NCBI GenBank assembly: GCA_030549335.1
Contig: CM060195.1
Coordinates: 46,444,991 to 46,508,990 of the forward strand
Source: Pontederia crassipes
Lineage: Eukaryota > Streptophyta > Magnoliopsida > Commelinales > Pontederiaceae
DNA: 64,000 nucleotides
Direction: 5' to 3'
Under the pieces are notes generated by a model. The model was not told where the DNA came from. It was given only the letters and a program-made list of their open reading frames with translations, and made no database searches. Made by a program: the position numbers and the translations under genes. Shown here piece after piece: positions 1 through 13,123 of the stretch (the first letter of the stretch is position 1; every line of letters begins with the position of its first letter).

Positions 1-1680
1 AAGATATGTTTTTTATGTATAGTATATTGCTATTCCAATTTGCTAATTATTATTTTTCATGATAAACTTATTTGTTGAATTAACATGACTGAAAATTATT
101 AAATTGGATAAACCAAATATTATTATGACAAATTATATGTATACAGGTTATATCGCTTCTTCTCAATGATTATTTTCCTTATGGGAAAATTTGTTGTTCT
201 TCTCAATGATTATCATTCTTTGTAGATAATGATTATTCAAATCAGACGAACTGAAATGTGCGATAGAGATTAGAATTCTAACCACAATTTTTATTAACCT
301 ATTACATGAAGGGTAGAGTAAATTTCAAACTGCAACCACGAAAAAATATACAAGTTTTTATCCAAAAGAGAAAAAAATGAATCAAAGCATTAAACTAATT
401 TTCATTTTTTTTAATGAAATGGCAATATATAAAATTAAATTCCTCAAATTTAAGAGGCTCTACTTACTACATGGCTGGGTAGGTTTCATCATTAGGGATT
501 TTGAGGGTTACCGTTTACATGCAAGCAGAAACAGAAGTTTGGAATAAAAGGATGGGCCCTTCTACAACTTCCAATTACATATTATATTTACCTCACTTGG
601 GTTTTATAATCTGTAGGCACATTTATCATCCGACAAATCGAGTTATGAAATCGTATTGCAAGAATCTTAAACGGATAGTTTTTTGGGAGGTCCCAACACC
701 TCGAAAAATTCTGTATTCTTTTGCTTTTAACTCAAAAACTAATATGATAATTAAAAATAGCTGAGCATAATATTTATTTAGAAAATACAGAAAAATCCCA
801 ACCAGAGAAATCCCTGGCCATTTATTAATTTATACAGATTATCAATTATTTTATCTAAAAATTTCAAAATTCACCATATTATCTTATTTGATTGCAGCTA
901 ATTATTAATAATCTTAATCGCTTTTGAATTATCACCTCGATGTGTCTTTTTAATTAACAATTGACTATAATATATTTTGACAAAAATATTCATTCAATGA
1001 AAATTTTAATTTTAAATACTTTATTGATAAATGCATATTAATACATATTATATAACTTTATTCTGTTTATTATTTGAAATATATTACAAACAACTCTTAA
1101 TTTTACATCATCTTCGTATATTCACTTTTACATTTTTATTTTGTATTGTTTTTGTAATGATATATGATCAAAATTTTAAAATGATTTTTAAAAGCATTTT
1201 GATAATTTGCTTTTCAACTGTTTATTTATTATTTATGTTATCAGTACTCATTAAACACTATAATGTAATATTAATGATGATTCAAATAATGTTAATATAT
1301 GTTATTGATTGCACCGATATGAAGTAAGCCAAATAGATTATCGATTATTTTATTTAAAAATTTCATATTACTAGTGAGCCTAAAATACACTTTCCACAAA
1401 AATATACATTCAATTTTTTTAACTCTAATATTTTATTAATAAATAAATATACTTCAAAATTATTTTATTTATTATTGATATTTTTACCTATAATTCTTAT
1501 TTTTTTATTATCTTATTTTATCTATATATTTTTCCATTTTTCTTTGTTTATTTGTGATAATATGTAATACAAATCTAAAATCATTTTTAGAGGTATTTTA
1601 ATAATTTGATCTCTAACTGTTTTTAACTATTACTTGTATTATCATACTTATTAAAAACTATACTATGATATTATTAATAA
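1..1680. other. AT-rich intergenic DNA, no gene seen
   Basis: The stretch is strongly AT-rich with frequent stops in all frames. Open frames at 501-764 and 1031-1327 have no recognisable domain and a base composition like the surrounding non-coding DNA. It ends at a Helitron-type terminus at 1681. I see no promoter, RNA gene or repeat that I can name. Confidence 0.6.
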
Positions 1681-3671
1681 CTAGTATGATGACCCGCGCA
1701 ATGCGCGGAGGACACGTAAATTTATATATGTAAAAGTTTTGATTATAAAATAAGTAATTTTACTTTGATATAAACTTTATAGACTATCTAATCATTTTGT
1801 CATCTTAGAAACTTATATATGTAAATATGTTACAATAAATTAAATTTATTTGAAATTATTTTTTTAAAATCTATTGCATTATATTTTATTTTTTATTTTT
1901 TATACTCTATCTTTGCCCCATTTAACTTATTTACTTTGTTAACATCTATTACTTAAATTTTTATTTTATTTATGTTAATTTACTTATGACAGTATGGAAA
2001 CATCATGACTTCTCTTTTCAAATTATATATCTTTCTAATTTTGATATAGTATAAATATAAATAGCAATTTATATTTATATTTTTTTAACATCATATTTTA
2101 GAATTAAGTAAATAGTATTTATTTTAATATTTTTGACAATGTCTATTATTTTACTTTTTTAAAATTTTATCTATTTCATTTTCTATGTGACAATGTAAAA
2201 ATGTCATATTTGACATGCTATATATATTTAAATATATATAATGTAAATAAAATAAATTATTATATAGAGTGTTAAAATTATTTAAATATTTTAAGCCTTA
2301 TATGTGACTTAATGAAATAGTGCAATAGGTCAACTTCTACTTTTTCATTTAATTATATATGCATAATATATAAAGAGAGATTGATGATGAAATGACAAAG
2401 ATAATAATGATATGTAAATTCCTTTATTACTTATATCTTTTTATATTTTGTAGTTAATTATATTTGTTGATTTTTTTAGAAAATTTCCACCACAATGCAT
2501 TCACTTCTTAATTAAGTATATTTTATAATGATTTATTTTAAAATATATACTTAATAGTTATAACTTTTTTCCAATAATCGATATTATATTTTTTCATTCT
2601 TAAAAATTAATATTATTTTTTATCATACGTGACTAACTTTAAAAATTAATTATCTAAATCATATTACATGGCTTCATGATAGGGATAAAAGTTTATAAGG
2701 ATGGAAGTTTTTTGGGATTTAGCAAGTTTTTTTAATGTGAGATTAAAATTTTTGATCCAGTGATTAATATTGGTTGTGTCGTCACATCGAAATAATGTCA
2801 ATTTGATTTGCCTAGAACGTGCAATCTTATATTGAGATTGCACCATAATTTAAAATTAATTTAGAATGTATATTATTAAAATTTAAAATATTTATAAATT
2901 TATAACTTAAAATATGAATAAACAACATTGTATATTTTCATAACTAAATTTTTAGTATCATGATTTTATTTTAACAGTTCCAATAAAAAATATGTATCAA
3001 ATTTTATTCATGTCATATCTTAACATTTGTTTATAGATAATATGTAGATATAAATTATCATAATAATATAATTTTAAATTAATCATATTTATATTAATAA
3101 CCAATAAATATCATCACCATTATATCAATGAAAAAATAAATAGTATAAGTTTTTAACTCGAGATATATATGAGAACCTAATTTTTTAAATATATCATTAT
3201 ATATAATAACATTTAATATTTTTATTAGATAGAGAGAAATTATATATATGTTGATGTGTGTATGTTATTTTATAATGTACATATTTATATTTGTAAGTTT
3301 GCACTTGCAATTTCCCTTAAAAGAAAGTGTCGAGTTCGTTAATGGAAATTGAAAGTCCCCCTGTTTATAGGTACACATTTATTATTTTAAAAAATTAGAT
3401 AAATAAAAGTATGTGTTTTTAATAACTAATTTTTGAGTATTTATATAATTAAAATATTATCATTTTATACTTGAATTCATGAGAGTTCTACATGTGACAC
3501 TTTCTACTATGCTTATATATATTATTATTACTCATTATAATAAATAATTTAACCTTTTATCATTTAAAATATAATAATATGTGAATTTGTGAGAGTTTTC
3601 ATTTGACAAATTTTAACTTTGCTTTAATATAAATATATATAATATTGTTAATTACACTTAAAATATTATTA

Positions 3672-3673
<2 letters not shown>

Positions 3674-3706
<33 letters not shown>

Positions 3707-3719
3707 TATATATATATAT
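3674..3719. repeat. (AT)n microsatellite
   Basis: An almost pure AT dinucleotide run of 46 bp, broken once by GC at 3704-3705. Confidence 0.95.
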
Positions 3720-4019
3720 TGATCATTATTATAAATTAGTTTATTTATTATTATCTATCATAGCTAACATGCTTTATCATTTTTCCTTTTAAGACTAATT
3801 TTAGTGAGACATAACTTAATGAGAGAGTGATACTCGTCCATTCTACATTTTCTTTTATATAGATATATAAATATGGATATAAATGAATTATATATGTGTT
3901 AACTTTAAAAAAAATTGTTAGCATTAAGTGATGTTATACTTATTAAAATTATTAAACTATTCTTTTAATGAATATTAATTCATTATAATTGTTATCATAA
4001 TATTATAATTAAAATGTTG

Positions 4020-4020
<1 letters not shown>

Positions 4021-4099
<79 letters not shown>

Positions 4100-4117
4100 C
4101 ATCATTATTATTATTAG
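4021..4117. repeat. (TTA)n microsatellite
   Basis: About 26 uninterrupted TTA units (4021-4099) followed by a short imperfect extension. It creates a spurious poly-isoleucine open frame on the minus strand. Confidence 0.97.
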
Positions 4118-5778
4118 ATGCAACTTTTGACTCAGGTATTTTTGTAAATAAACTATTAATATGTTGATGATAACTTTTGAATAATTTGTTATTAGTTTAT
4201 TAGAATATCTCAATCAATTAATAAACTATTATTAATAATAACAAAATGATCAAGTTTGATTTAGTATTTTGTTTTTAACTTATTGTGTATCTTATATCGA
4301 TTTATAACAAAATATTCAATAAAAATAAAATGAATACAAAACATAATTATTAAAGGATCAATATATGTAAACCTTCTATTTCATTGATAGAATAATAACT
4401 TGATAACAAAAGAAAATATAACTAAAACTTATTAATATAAATAATATATGATTATAAATATTATAAACAAATATATAGATATACTTATCATAACAAATTA
4501 AAAAATTTTTAATAATAATAACAAAATTATTAAGTTTGATTTACTATTTTGTTATTAGGTGATTACATATTCGATATCAGTTTTATAGTGAACTATGACA
4601 TATAAATATACATATAACAAATTAAAGAACTATCAATAATAATAACACAATGATTAAGTTTGATTTATTATTTTGCTATTAGTTCGTTACATGTCTTATA
4701 TGGGTTTATAACAAACTTTTCAATAATACTAAAATGTTTAAGAATCATAGTTGTTAAATGATTGATATAAATAAATATTCTATCTCCTTCATAGAATAAC
4801 AATATTATAACAATAAAAATAATTATATAGAACTAAAACTTATTAGCAAAAATAATATATGTTTATGAATATTATTAACACAATATTTTTTATATACATA
4901 TAATAATAAATTAATAGTAATAATGAAATGATTAAGTTTTATTGACTATTTCATTATTAGATTATTACGTATTTCGAAGGAACTATGACATATGCATATA
5001 ATAATAAATTAACAAAATATGAATAATAATAATAACATAATGACTAAGCTTAGTTGATTATTTTATTATTAGTTAATTACACATCATATATCGGTTATTT
5101 GATATACGTAAACTTTTTATACCCTTGATACAATAATAACATGATTACAACAAAAAATAATTATATACAACTAAAAATATTATTAGTGAAAATAATATAT
5201 GATTATAAATAAAAAAATAATTTATTTTATATATTTATAGAAAAAATGTTTAATTTATAGTAGTTGAATAATACTTTCAACTTTTGTTTATATTCATTAG
5301 AGTATGAAATGCATGTTGTTAACTTCAACTTTATATCATGACATAATATTTTGGTCTGCACATACTCTTTACCTTTAAAGAGGACGTCGAGAATACAAAT
5401 GAAAACTGAAAGCTCATCTTGCCATTTAATATTTTTCTTAGACAAAAATAAATTACATATAAATAATTTTTCCTATAACATTTTTTGGAGGAAAAGAAAT
5501 ATATATAAGTAAATTTTTTATCACGCACGGACTTATATTTATAAGCCCATACATATTCTTTGCCTTCAAAGAAGACGTTGAGTATGCAAATGAACATTAA
5601 AAGTTCATCTATTTATAATTACAAATATATAATTATAAATTATAAATAATAATATTGTATATTTTTAATAACTAACTTTTAACTATTCATATTTATATAA
5701 TGAAAATATTATCATTTTATATATTCAATTTATGAGAGGTTGACATGTGACACTTTCGACCTCTATTTTTTATATAGA

Positions 5779-6829
5779 TAAATAGATTTAAATGCAATAA
5801 TTTATTTTAATAATGACTTAAATTATCGATTATTTAAATCGACCACTTAACGGCCTCTAAGAAAATGTGAGAGATAAAAACAGGCCGCCGAACTGAGCCC
5901 GATAAGTTTGTACTTTACTTTGGGCTAGGCCACAGATATCCATGACCCAAAATTCACCTTGAATCTTTAGATTTGATTAATTGAGACCCAATTTTTTTGC
6001 CCACATAAAATCATCCGGTTACATCACACGCGACATCTAGCACAAGACCTCCACAATTTCATCGGGTGCTAATGGCTTCGAATTTAATCTTTAAAATCAT
6101 AATTTCCCAAAAGAAAATATCATTTTCGTCTTTCTAAACACCGGCGGTTCCGCGAGATCATTAACAAAAGAGATACAAATCATACCTCAAAGCAATCAAG
6201 CAAATCTTTTGTTACTACTAAATTTATTTAAAATGGGGCCGCCCTCTACGTGGGTCCGCTCCTGTCCTTGTGTATGTATAATCGAACCAACGCACCATTG
6301 AATCCACGCCCAAACGAGACCACATCTGGTTAGAGTTGGACTCGCGTCCGGTTGCCCAATTTTGGCGCTGCATCCTTGTAATCATCGCCACCAGCAGCAG
6401 GACGAGACCGCCGACGCGTGCAGCCCAATTCGATGCCACGTGTCCCGCCAACCTAACAGTAATATGTTTTTTTCCCGAACCGATTTGTTTTCGCATCTTT
6501 TTGTATCGTCACAAATAGCAAGATAGCAAGCACAAATATAACGAGCGCCCATGTGAGACGCCGCCGAGCCGCACACGCTCGCATCGGAGGTGAACCCCAG
6601 CGCCCAACCACAGGAGAGTCGTGGACGCGCCAACGTGGCGCCTTGTGATATGTGGACTATCGATGTTCGTGTTCAACCAGCGACGGCGGATCTGAAGGGA
6701 ATGGAATTTACTGGGACCAAATCTAACCCAAATGACCCATTTTTACCATGTATGGCATGATACGGGGGCGCATGGTGGCGCAGCGTAAAAATTTCATTTT
6801 TTCCCCATAAATTTAGCTCTCATTGTCCC
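5779..6829. other. Intergenic region and probable upstream promoter of the proton-pump-interactor-like gene
   Basis: AT-rich to about 6225, then a GC-rich block (about 6230-6710) directly upstream of the leader exon. The GC-rich block gives overlapping short open frames on both strands without recognisable domains, which I treat as compositional. It contains the ABRE-like site listed separately. Confidence 0.4.
6436..6444 (+). promoter_or_regulatory. G-box/ABRE-like motif CCACGTGTC
   Basis: A CACGTG core at 6437-6442 within CCACGTGTC, about 400 bp upstream of the probable leader exon. This matches the consensus bound by bZIP/ABF and bHLH factors. A single motif is weak evidence; function is inferred. 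Confidence 0.35.
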
Positions 6830-6839
6830 AAAGAAAGAA

Positions 6840-6873
6840 GGGCACAGGCGAGAGAGAGAGAGGCTTCGTCCCC

Positions 6874-6911
<38 letters not shown>

Positions 6912-7003
6912 GTCTCCTTTGACCCACTGCCCTCCTCTCTTATTTCCAGCCGAGAAGAGATATAATTATCTGTTCCTCTCGCATAATCCCTTCGATTGAC
7001 AAG
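6840..7003 (+). other. Probable non-coding leader exon of the proton-pump-interactor-like gene
   Basis: A purine/pyrimidine repeat tract (GA, GT, GA runs between about 6849 and 6912) and a CT-rich stretch lead to a good donor, AAG|GTATTAA, at 7003/7004. The matching acceptor is at 8723-8724, six bases before the start codon. The first intron (7004-8724) would therefore lie in the 5' UTR, a common arrangement in highly expressed plant genes. The transcription start itself is not visible. Confidence 0.5.
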
Positions 7004-7823
7004 GTATTAATTCGAGCAGTCCTGTCATTTTTCTTGGATCTCTGTTGATCTCGGGTTCTGTTGGATTTAGGTATGCTGTATCTTTCTTATGTATTGCATC
7101 CTTGTTTTGATGGATTTCTAGATCCGTGCTGCGGCTTGATCTGTGTTGGGTGCATTCTAATGATGTGTTTCGGCTCGATATGTTTCTTTTTTTTTTCTTT
7201 TTGTTCGTTTCTTTGACTGGAATTGTTTTGATCTCTTTCTTCCTGTTAGATTAGTGTCGGAAAGAGGATTTGATTTATCCTTAATGAAGAGTATGAGATA
7301 TTGTGGGCAGATAAATATGACATTTTGACGCATGCGTGATGAAACATCTGCGATCTAAGTTAATGTTATATAGGTTTACGCGTGATCAGATGCTGATGAA
7401 TGGAATGAACATAGAACGTTCTGTTGTGGTGGTCTTTTATTTTGAATGTGAGAGATCAGTTTGCGAAGGCTGGAAAATGGTGGTTGATTGATCCAAGTGA
7501 GCAGGGAGAAATATGTGTTTTTATGTGTTTATTTGGTAGTAGAGTTGTAACTGGCTCTCCTTTGAGAAAGGATGCCTAAATTGCCTGAATCATTCCTGAA
7601 GGATGTAATTCTTGTTAGGAAATAACAATATTTGAATCGGACGGACGTTTGTTGCATGGATTTTGGATTTGATCAATTAGATAAAAAGTATTACATCCCT
7701 GTCGTTATGCCTTCTTGATGATCAGTGGATCATCCTACAAATTGATGATGATGCTATGAGAAGGCAGGCACGAGAATTATGAATTGATTTTTCTAACAAC
7801 GGTTTGTGCCAGAACTGAAAATT

Positions 7824-8230
7824 GAGGCTTTTTTCTTACATTTAACTGTTGGAAAATTTATCTCCACATTGTGATTAAACATGATCCTGGTGCCACGACC
7901 CCAAAATTTCATTTCACTTAGCAATATTTCCAACATTTTGCCTATTGCTTGCCGTAGCTCTTGTTGCTCTTATTGTGGGTTCAAAGTCATCGCCCAAAAA
8001 TCTGAGGCTTTTTTCTTACATTTAATTGTTGGGAAATTTATTTCCACATTGTGATTAAACAATATGATACTGGTGTTGGTGCCACAACCCTAAAATTTCA
8101 CATTTCAGTTAGCAATATTTCCAGTATTTTGCCTATTGCTTCGGTAGCTCGTATTTCACATTTCAGCTCGTATTGCTCTTATTGTACTGGAATTTGATTG
8201 TGGAATGTGGGCTCGAAGTCATCCCTCAAT
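7824..8230. repeat. Two-copy tandem duplication in the leader intron
   Basis: A block of about 180 bp beginning GAGGCTTTTTTCTTACATTT at 7824 recurs at 8004 with scattered substitutions and small insertions. The second copy runs to about 8230. It lies wholly inside the 5' UTR intron of the proton-pump-interactor-like gene. Confidence 0.8.
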
Positions 8231-8729
8231 TTGTATTTAGTTGCACTCTTACACTTCACATATTACTTTAAGAAGAATGCATATGGATGTCTCTCTTTTA
8301 TTGCTAGGAAATATTTTGACACAAACTTCACTACTGGGATTCTCGATGTTAAGTTATGTCATCCTTGTGCTTGGTCTTTATTGCTTTGTTTAAAATTAAA
8401 TGACTGACCTGATAGCATATTTTGTTTATGTTTTCTTGAATAGTTGTTTTTTAGGAGATTTTCTTGAATAGTTTCTTACACTTATGAATTCATATCTGTG
8501 CTTTTCCCATGCTCATGAGCTTTCTATGTATTTTCTTTTGCGATTATTTATACTCCAGGTTCCTGTTAACTTATGTACATGTTGGTTAAAAGAATTACGC
8601 TGAATGAGTTGATGTAGTCCCTCAAGCAATTTAGAGTCCTCTCTAATGATGTGATGTCTACTGACCTATCTTTTTATAACCATTTGAGTTGATTTTTATT
8701 TTCCAATGTCAAAATCTCTTGCAGGAAAC

Positions 8730-11700
8730 ATGGTTATGGAAGTACTAGGGCATGATTCCACTCAGGAACAAGTCAAAGAAGGACTTCAAGGGGATCACAG
8801 TCTACATCCTGAAATTGACAGCAAGAGGGACATTGCCTCAGGACAGGTGTCTGATGGATCTGTCAGCCTTGGTGTGGTTGATAATTCTAGTGGAACAAAT
8901 GGAGTGGTGAAGGAAAGAGATTCAGTTGCTGATGATAATATTCCAAAGGATGCTGTAGATGAGTGGCCAACACCCAAGCAAATCCACACTTTCTATTTTG
9001 TTAAATACAGGTCATTTGAAGATCCTGTGCTCAAGGGAAAAATTGAACAAACTGAGAAGGACCTTCAAAAGAGGAATCAAGCCAGACAACAAATCACTGA
9101 AGCATTAAAGGCAAAAAGGGTAGGCACTATCTTGCCTCTCTACTTGTTTATTATACCTGTAGTTGAAAAGATCTAGTTTTCTTAGAGACTGTTAATAAAA
9201 CCTTCATCAATCTCTACGTGCAGGCTGAAAGATCAAATATAATATCACAACTGAAGCCTCTGACTGTTGAGGACAAGGAATACCGGATGAAGGTGGATGA
9301 AAAGATTAAGGTAATGAGACCTATTCGAGATGCTTTAGGTGAAATGCGCAATGCAAATAATGCTGCCAGGGAGAAAGGCATGGGTTTGTGCTCGTCAGAG
9401 GAGGAACTAGATGAAATTGTAAGCTATAACTGATTTACATTGCTGGACATCTCAGCATAACTTCCTCTGTACTTAATGCTTCCATGTTCCTGAAATAGCT
9501 ACGTAGCATGCATTACCGTATGCAACATGAGAGCCTCCCATTAAATGAGGAAAAACGTCTGCTTAAAGAGATCAAACAACTTGAAGGAACAAGAGAAAAA
9601 GTTATTGCAAATGCTGCTCAGAAGGCCAAGATTCAGTCAACTTTAGGTCAAAAAGAAGCTCTTCAAGGCCAGGTCAAAGTAAGTTTCTCAAGATTCTATG
9701 ACCATTCCATCATTTTCTGTTTTTTTCTTCATCTTCCTGTTTTATGAGAAAATATTAGGTTTGTTGATTTTCTGTTTATGGCTATCATATTGCATGTTAA
9801 TTTGATTAAATTATTACAGTTGATTAGCGGAGATATTGATGAAGTGAAAAAGGAACAACAAGCAGTTAGGACGAAAATTAGTCTTTTGGAGAGTGATTTG
9901 AAGGTAGTAAATGATGCAATAAGTTCCCTGCAAGAGCAGTTGGGCACCATATCTGAGAAAAGAGATAAAGTATATGAGACACTTAGTGAATTGAGAAAGA
10001 CTCGTGATGACATGGTATGATCCATCCAACTTTTATTTTATTTTCTCTTTTCCTTTTTTCCTATGAATAAGATTTTAATCCTGTCATTTTCACTATATGC
10101 ATTTAACTTGATTGTTTTGACTGGCATATAGGTTATGAACATTCTTTTTCCACAGCTTCTTCCCATGAAGCAACATTTAACTCTATCCTACATTAAGTTT
10201 GCCTCATTATGTTTGGATCCAGGTTGATAGGGGGTCATGGTTCATCGGCAAAACCGAAAATGTGTTTGGACCGATCAAAAGTGGTCAAATTTCCAGTTAA
10301 ACTGATGAACTGGACGGTTCAAGATAGGAAAGAAAATTTTAAAAATCATTATTTAGGGATGAAAAGGTGGAAGAGAGGAGAACTTATGGGAGTTTAAATA
10401 GAAAGGAGTAATTAGGAGTTAATGAAGAGAAGAAAGAGAAATAATTATGAGTGAAATGATGAGAGAAAATTAAGGATTGAAAAGAGGAAACTATGGAAGG
10501 AAAGATATTTTATTAAATGGAAAGAACTAATTGAAGAGAGGAAAATTCAAATAAGTAATCAATGAATTGAAAAAAAAAAGAAAATATCAAATAAAAATCT
10601 GGAGAAAGAAGATAATAAAAGGGAAGGTGAGAATGGGAAGAAGGAAAAGAAAATAACGTCGAGAATCATTTTTGAGATTAAAATTAAATGAATATAAAAT
10701 AAATTATCACAAATTGTATTAATTTTATAATTTTGATATATTATTAATTGTATTGTTAACTAATTTTTACAGCATATCTTACTGTTATGAATATATTTAA
10801 TAATTATATGTTGTATATTCTTATTTAATAATAAATATATATTATTTTATTACTATCCAGTTTGACCATCTGATTTAACTGGTTCAACCTGAACCGCGAA
10901 CTCTTCTGAATCGGCGTCCGGTTTAGTTCTAACAACCGTGGTTTGGATCATAAAAAACTGTCTAATACGAATGCTATTTTTTTTTCACTGCATAGGGTTT
11001 TTACTTTGTGCTTGTTTGGACTTGTTCTGTACATCCAATGTCATAGCATTGGCATTGTCACGTCTTTAGCAGAACATATCATTAACTGATATCTACCGAT
11101 ATTTAACCCAGGCCAGCATAACTACTGCACTATTTATGGTTCATAAACAAATCCATAATATAAATTCTAGATGTTCCCTCAAAAAAAATGTTAGATGTGT
11201 TTTTTTTCTTCTATCTAGAGTCCTTACTTTGGGCATGTTTGGACTGTTCTATACATTCAAGAACATGTCATAGCATGACATTTTCTTTTCTTTTTTTTTC
11301 TGGGAGAGCATAGCATTGACCGATATATTGAGTATGCTTTCCATGTAGGTACTCCTTCAAGTACACGGTTAATAGATCATTGAGTTCATATGGATCATTG
11401 TTGTGTACTTCTGGACGTATGCAAGGTCAAAGAATTTGGTGTCATTACAGATTTTGCATTGCAGCATCCTTGTGTCTAAATTAATGGAAAGATGTCGGGT
11501 TGGCTGGAATCTTTTGCTTGTAGAAAAGAAAGATTTGATTGTGTGGGTAGAGTTATGGCTTTCCATATCTGCTGCACCTGCTGTATTTGTGACCTGCTAT
11601 GAAACTTAGTAACATAGGTCTATCATTCACTTTTAAGTTTTTGTATTGAGTCTATCATTGGCTTTAGGTTTTTTGTAGTGAGTCTATCATTCGCATTTAA

Positions 11701-13123
11701 GTTTTTTGTAGTGTTCATTGTGTTGACATCATTTAGTTTCTCCTTTTGTTTTTAGTCTTTACTCTCAGTTGTATCTCTATTTAGGCATTGATTCTCGGTC
11801 TTATGCGTAATTTTACCTAGCCTTTGATATTATAGTTTACGCAATCAGTCTTTACTCTCAATTCTGTCTCTGATGCAATTATCAGATTCTGTCCAGGCCT
11901 ATGCTATGATAAATACATTTCTCCTTTGAAAAATGATGCTAGATGTATATAATTGTTTAGTACTATTCTTATGTCATCCCCTTGGTACTTTCAGAATGCA
12001 TGTTACTTCCAGAACCGGTCCCTCTTAAACAATGCTAAGAGTCTTGCTGCAAATAAGAATATATCAGGACTTCAGAAACTATATCACGACGAGGTATGCA
12101 CTTATCAACATTTTATAGCCCATGAAGTTCTTGTGTTATTTCAAATTTAGTGTTAAACATTCTGTTTGAATGTAGGTGGAGAAATTTATGTCTGAATGGA
12201 GCAGTGGTAAGGACTTTAGAGTGGATTATGAAAGGCGAATATTATCATCCCTAGATAATCGACAACTGAGCAGAGATGGTCGCATGAGGAACCCTGATGA
12301 AAAGCCAATTGTTTATGAGGCACCAGTGGTGAAAGAAGTGGATCTCGCGCCACCAAAAGCAAGTGTCAAAGCAGCAAAGGAGGATTTGCATCCTACTGTG
12401 CAACAGGAGAATGCACCTAGCCAGAAGGCTCAAGATGACAATCTCGATAAGCCGAAACAGTTAAAATCTACGGTGAAAGAGACAACTCCTGAAGACACAG
12501 GCTATTATTTTGTTAGTGAGAAATCTCTAGAGTCTTCAAAAGCAAATAAAATCGATGCTGCAAAGCTAAAGGAGATCAAAAGAGAGGAAGAGATTTCAAA
12601 AGCTAAGCTTGCCTTGGAAAGGAAGAAAAAACAAGCTGAGAAAGCAGCAGCCAAAGCAGCAGTCAAAGCTCAAAAAGAAGCTGAAAAAAAATTGAAGGCA
12701 AGTGTTCGTTTGAAGGTTCTTTAGCCAGGAATTCCTTTTGTTGTCCCCTCCTTTTATTGGAAATATCTCATGTTTACTTATTCTGATTGAACATGCTTTA
12801 AACAGGAAAAAGAGAAGAAAGCTAAGAAGAAGGCTGGATCGTCAACGCCTGCCGAAAGTGCTGAGGAGGCTGAAGCAGAGACAAAGGAGGTAGAACCGGA
12901 AGAAGCTAAAGAGGATGTCAATCTGGATGATCCAGTCCCAGCTAAAAGCAAGGAACAGAAAGAAAATATTAAGTACAGAAGCAAACCCAGGGGTCGTGAT
13001 CCAATTCGGAAGGTTATATTGAAGAGAAAGAAGTCAAATTCATACTGGATGTGGGCTGCGGCTTCAGCAGTGGCCGTGTTAGTTGCCATATTGGCTTACT
13101 ACTTTTCTTTTGTCAGAAAGTAG
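8730..13123 (+). CDS. Proton pump-interactor 1-like protein
   Basis: Coding exons are 8730-9119, 9224-9418, 9499-9678, 9820-10014, 11995-12093, 12176-12697 and 12806-13123. All junctions are phase 0 and give 632 aa, close to the roughly 610 aa of Arabidopsis PPI1. An acidic N-terminus leads to the conserved WPTPKQIHTFYFVKYRSFED segment (about residues 80-100), then long coiled coil, including QHESLPLNEEKRLLKEIKQL at about 203-222. A Lys/Glu/Ala-rich coiled coil follows, and a C-terminal hydrophobic anchor (about 606-628) with a short FVRK tail. Family members bind the autoinhibitory C-terminus of plasma-membrane H+-ATPase and sit on the ER/plasma membrane. The start was chosen because it lies six bases after a clear acceptor. 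The sixth coding intron uses a GC donor (AAG|GCAAGT). The 2-kb intron 10015-11994 carries a transposon. Family assignment is strong; pump regulation is inherited from the family. Confidence 0.88.
10220..10940. mobile_element. Mutator-like non-autonomous element in an intron of the proton-pump-interactor-like gene
   Basis: A 721-bp block is flanked by a perfect 9-bp direct repeat, GTTTGGATC, at 10211-10219 and 10941-10949. Nine-base duplications are typical of Mutator-like elements. The ends show weak inverted similarity (CAGGTTGATAG against CACGGTTGTTAG), and further in an imperfect inverted pair contains CCAGTTAAA and CTGG motifs. The middle is purine-rich with no coding capacity. The host gene's exons are intact on both sides. 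Terminal inverted repeats are degenerate, so the class is likely rather than certain. Confidence 0.55.
11618..11713. repeat. Three-copy 32-bp tandem repeat in an intron
   Basis: Units begin GTCTATCATT at 11618, 11650 and 11682, each 32 bp with minor changes, within the large intron of the proton-pump-interactor-like gene. Confidence 0.85.

Larger units (their letters stand above)
1681..5778 (-). mobile_element. Helitron-like element (3' end at 1681; 5' limit tentative)
   Basis: Read on the minus strand, the sequence ends in a GC-rich hairpin (1694-1708, arms CCGCGCA/TGCGCGG), about nine bases, then CTAG at 1684-1681 followed by a T at 1680. A short hairpin just before a CTRR end, inserted next to a T, is the hallmark of plant Helitron 3' termini. 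The 5' limit is inferred: at 5778 the minus strand starts TCTATATAA and runs into a block (about 5620-5778) that recurs at about 3375-3525 in the same orientation. Candidate 5' ends therefore exist near 3525, 3860 and 5778, and the 4.1 kb may be nested or duplicated copies. No RepHel coding sequence is visible, so it would be non-autonomous. The 3' end is well supported; the extent is not. Confidence 0.5.

Noticed and set aside
3995-4213. 72-codon minus-strand ORF
   Set aside because: It is the translation of the TTA microsatellite (poly-isoleucine).
6224-6633. Overlapping GC-rich ORFs on both strands upstream of the proton-pump-interactor-like gene
   Set aside because: No recognisable domain, and open frames on both strands suggest composition; the position fits a promoter.
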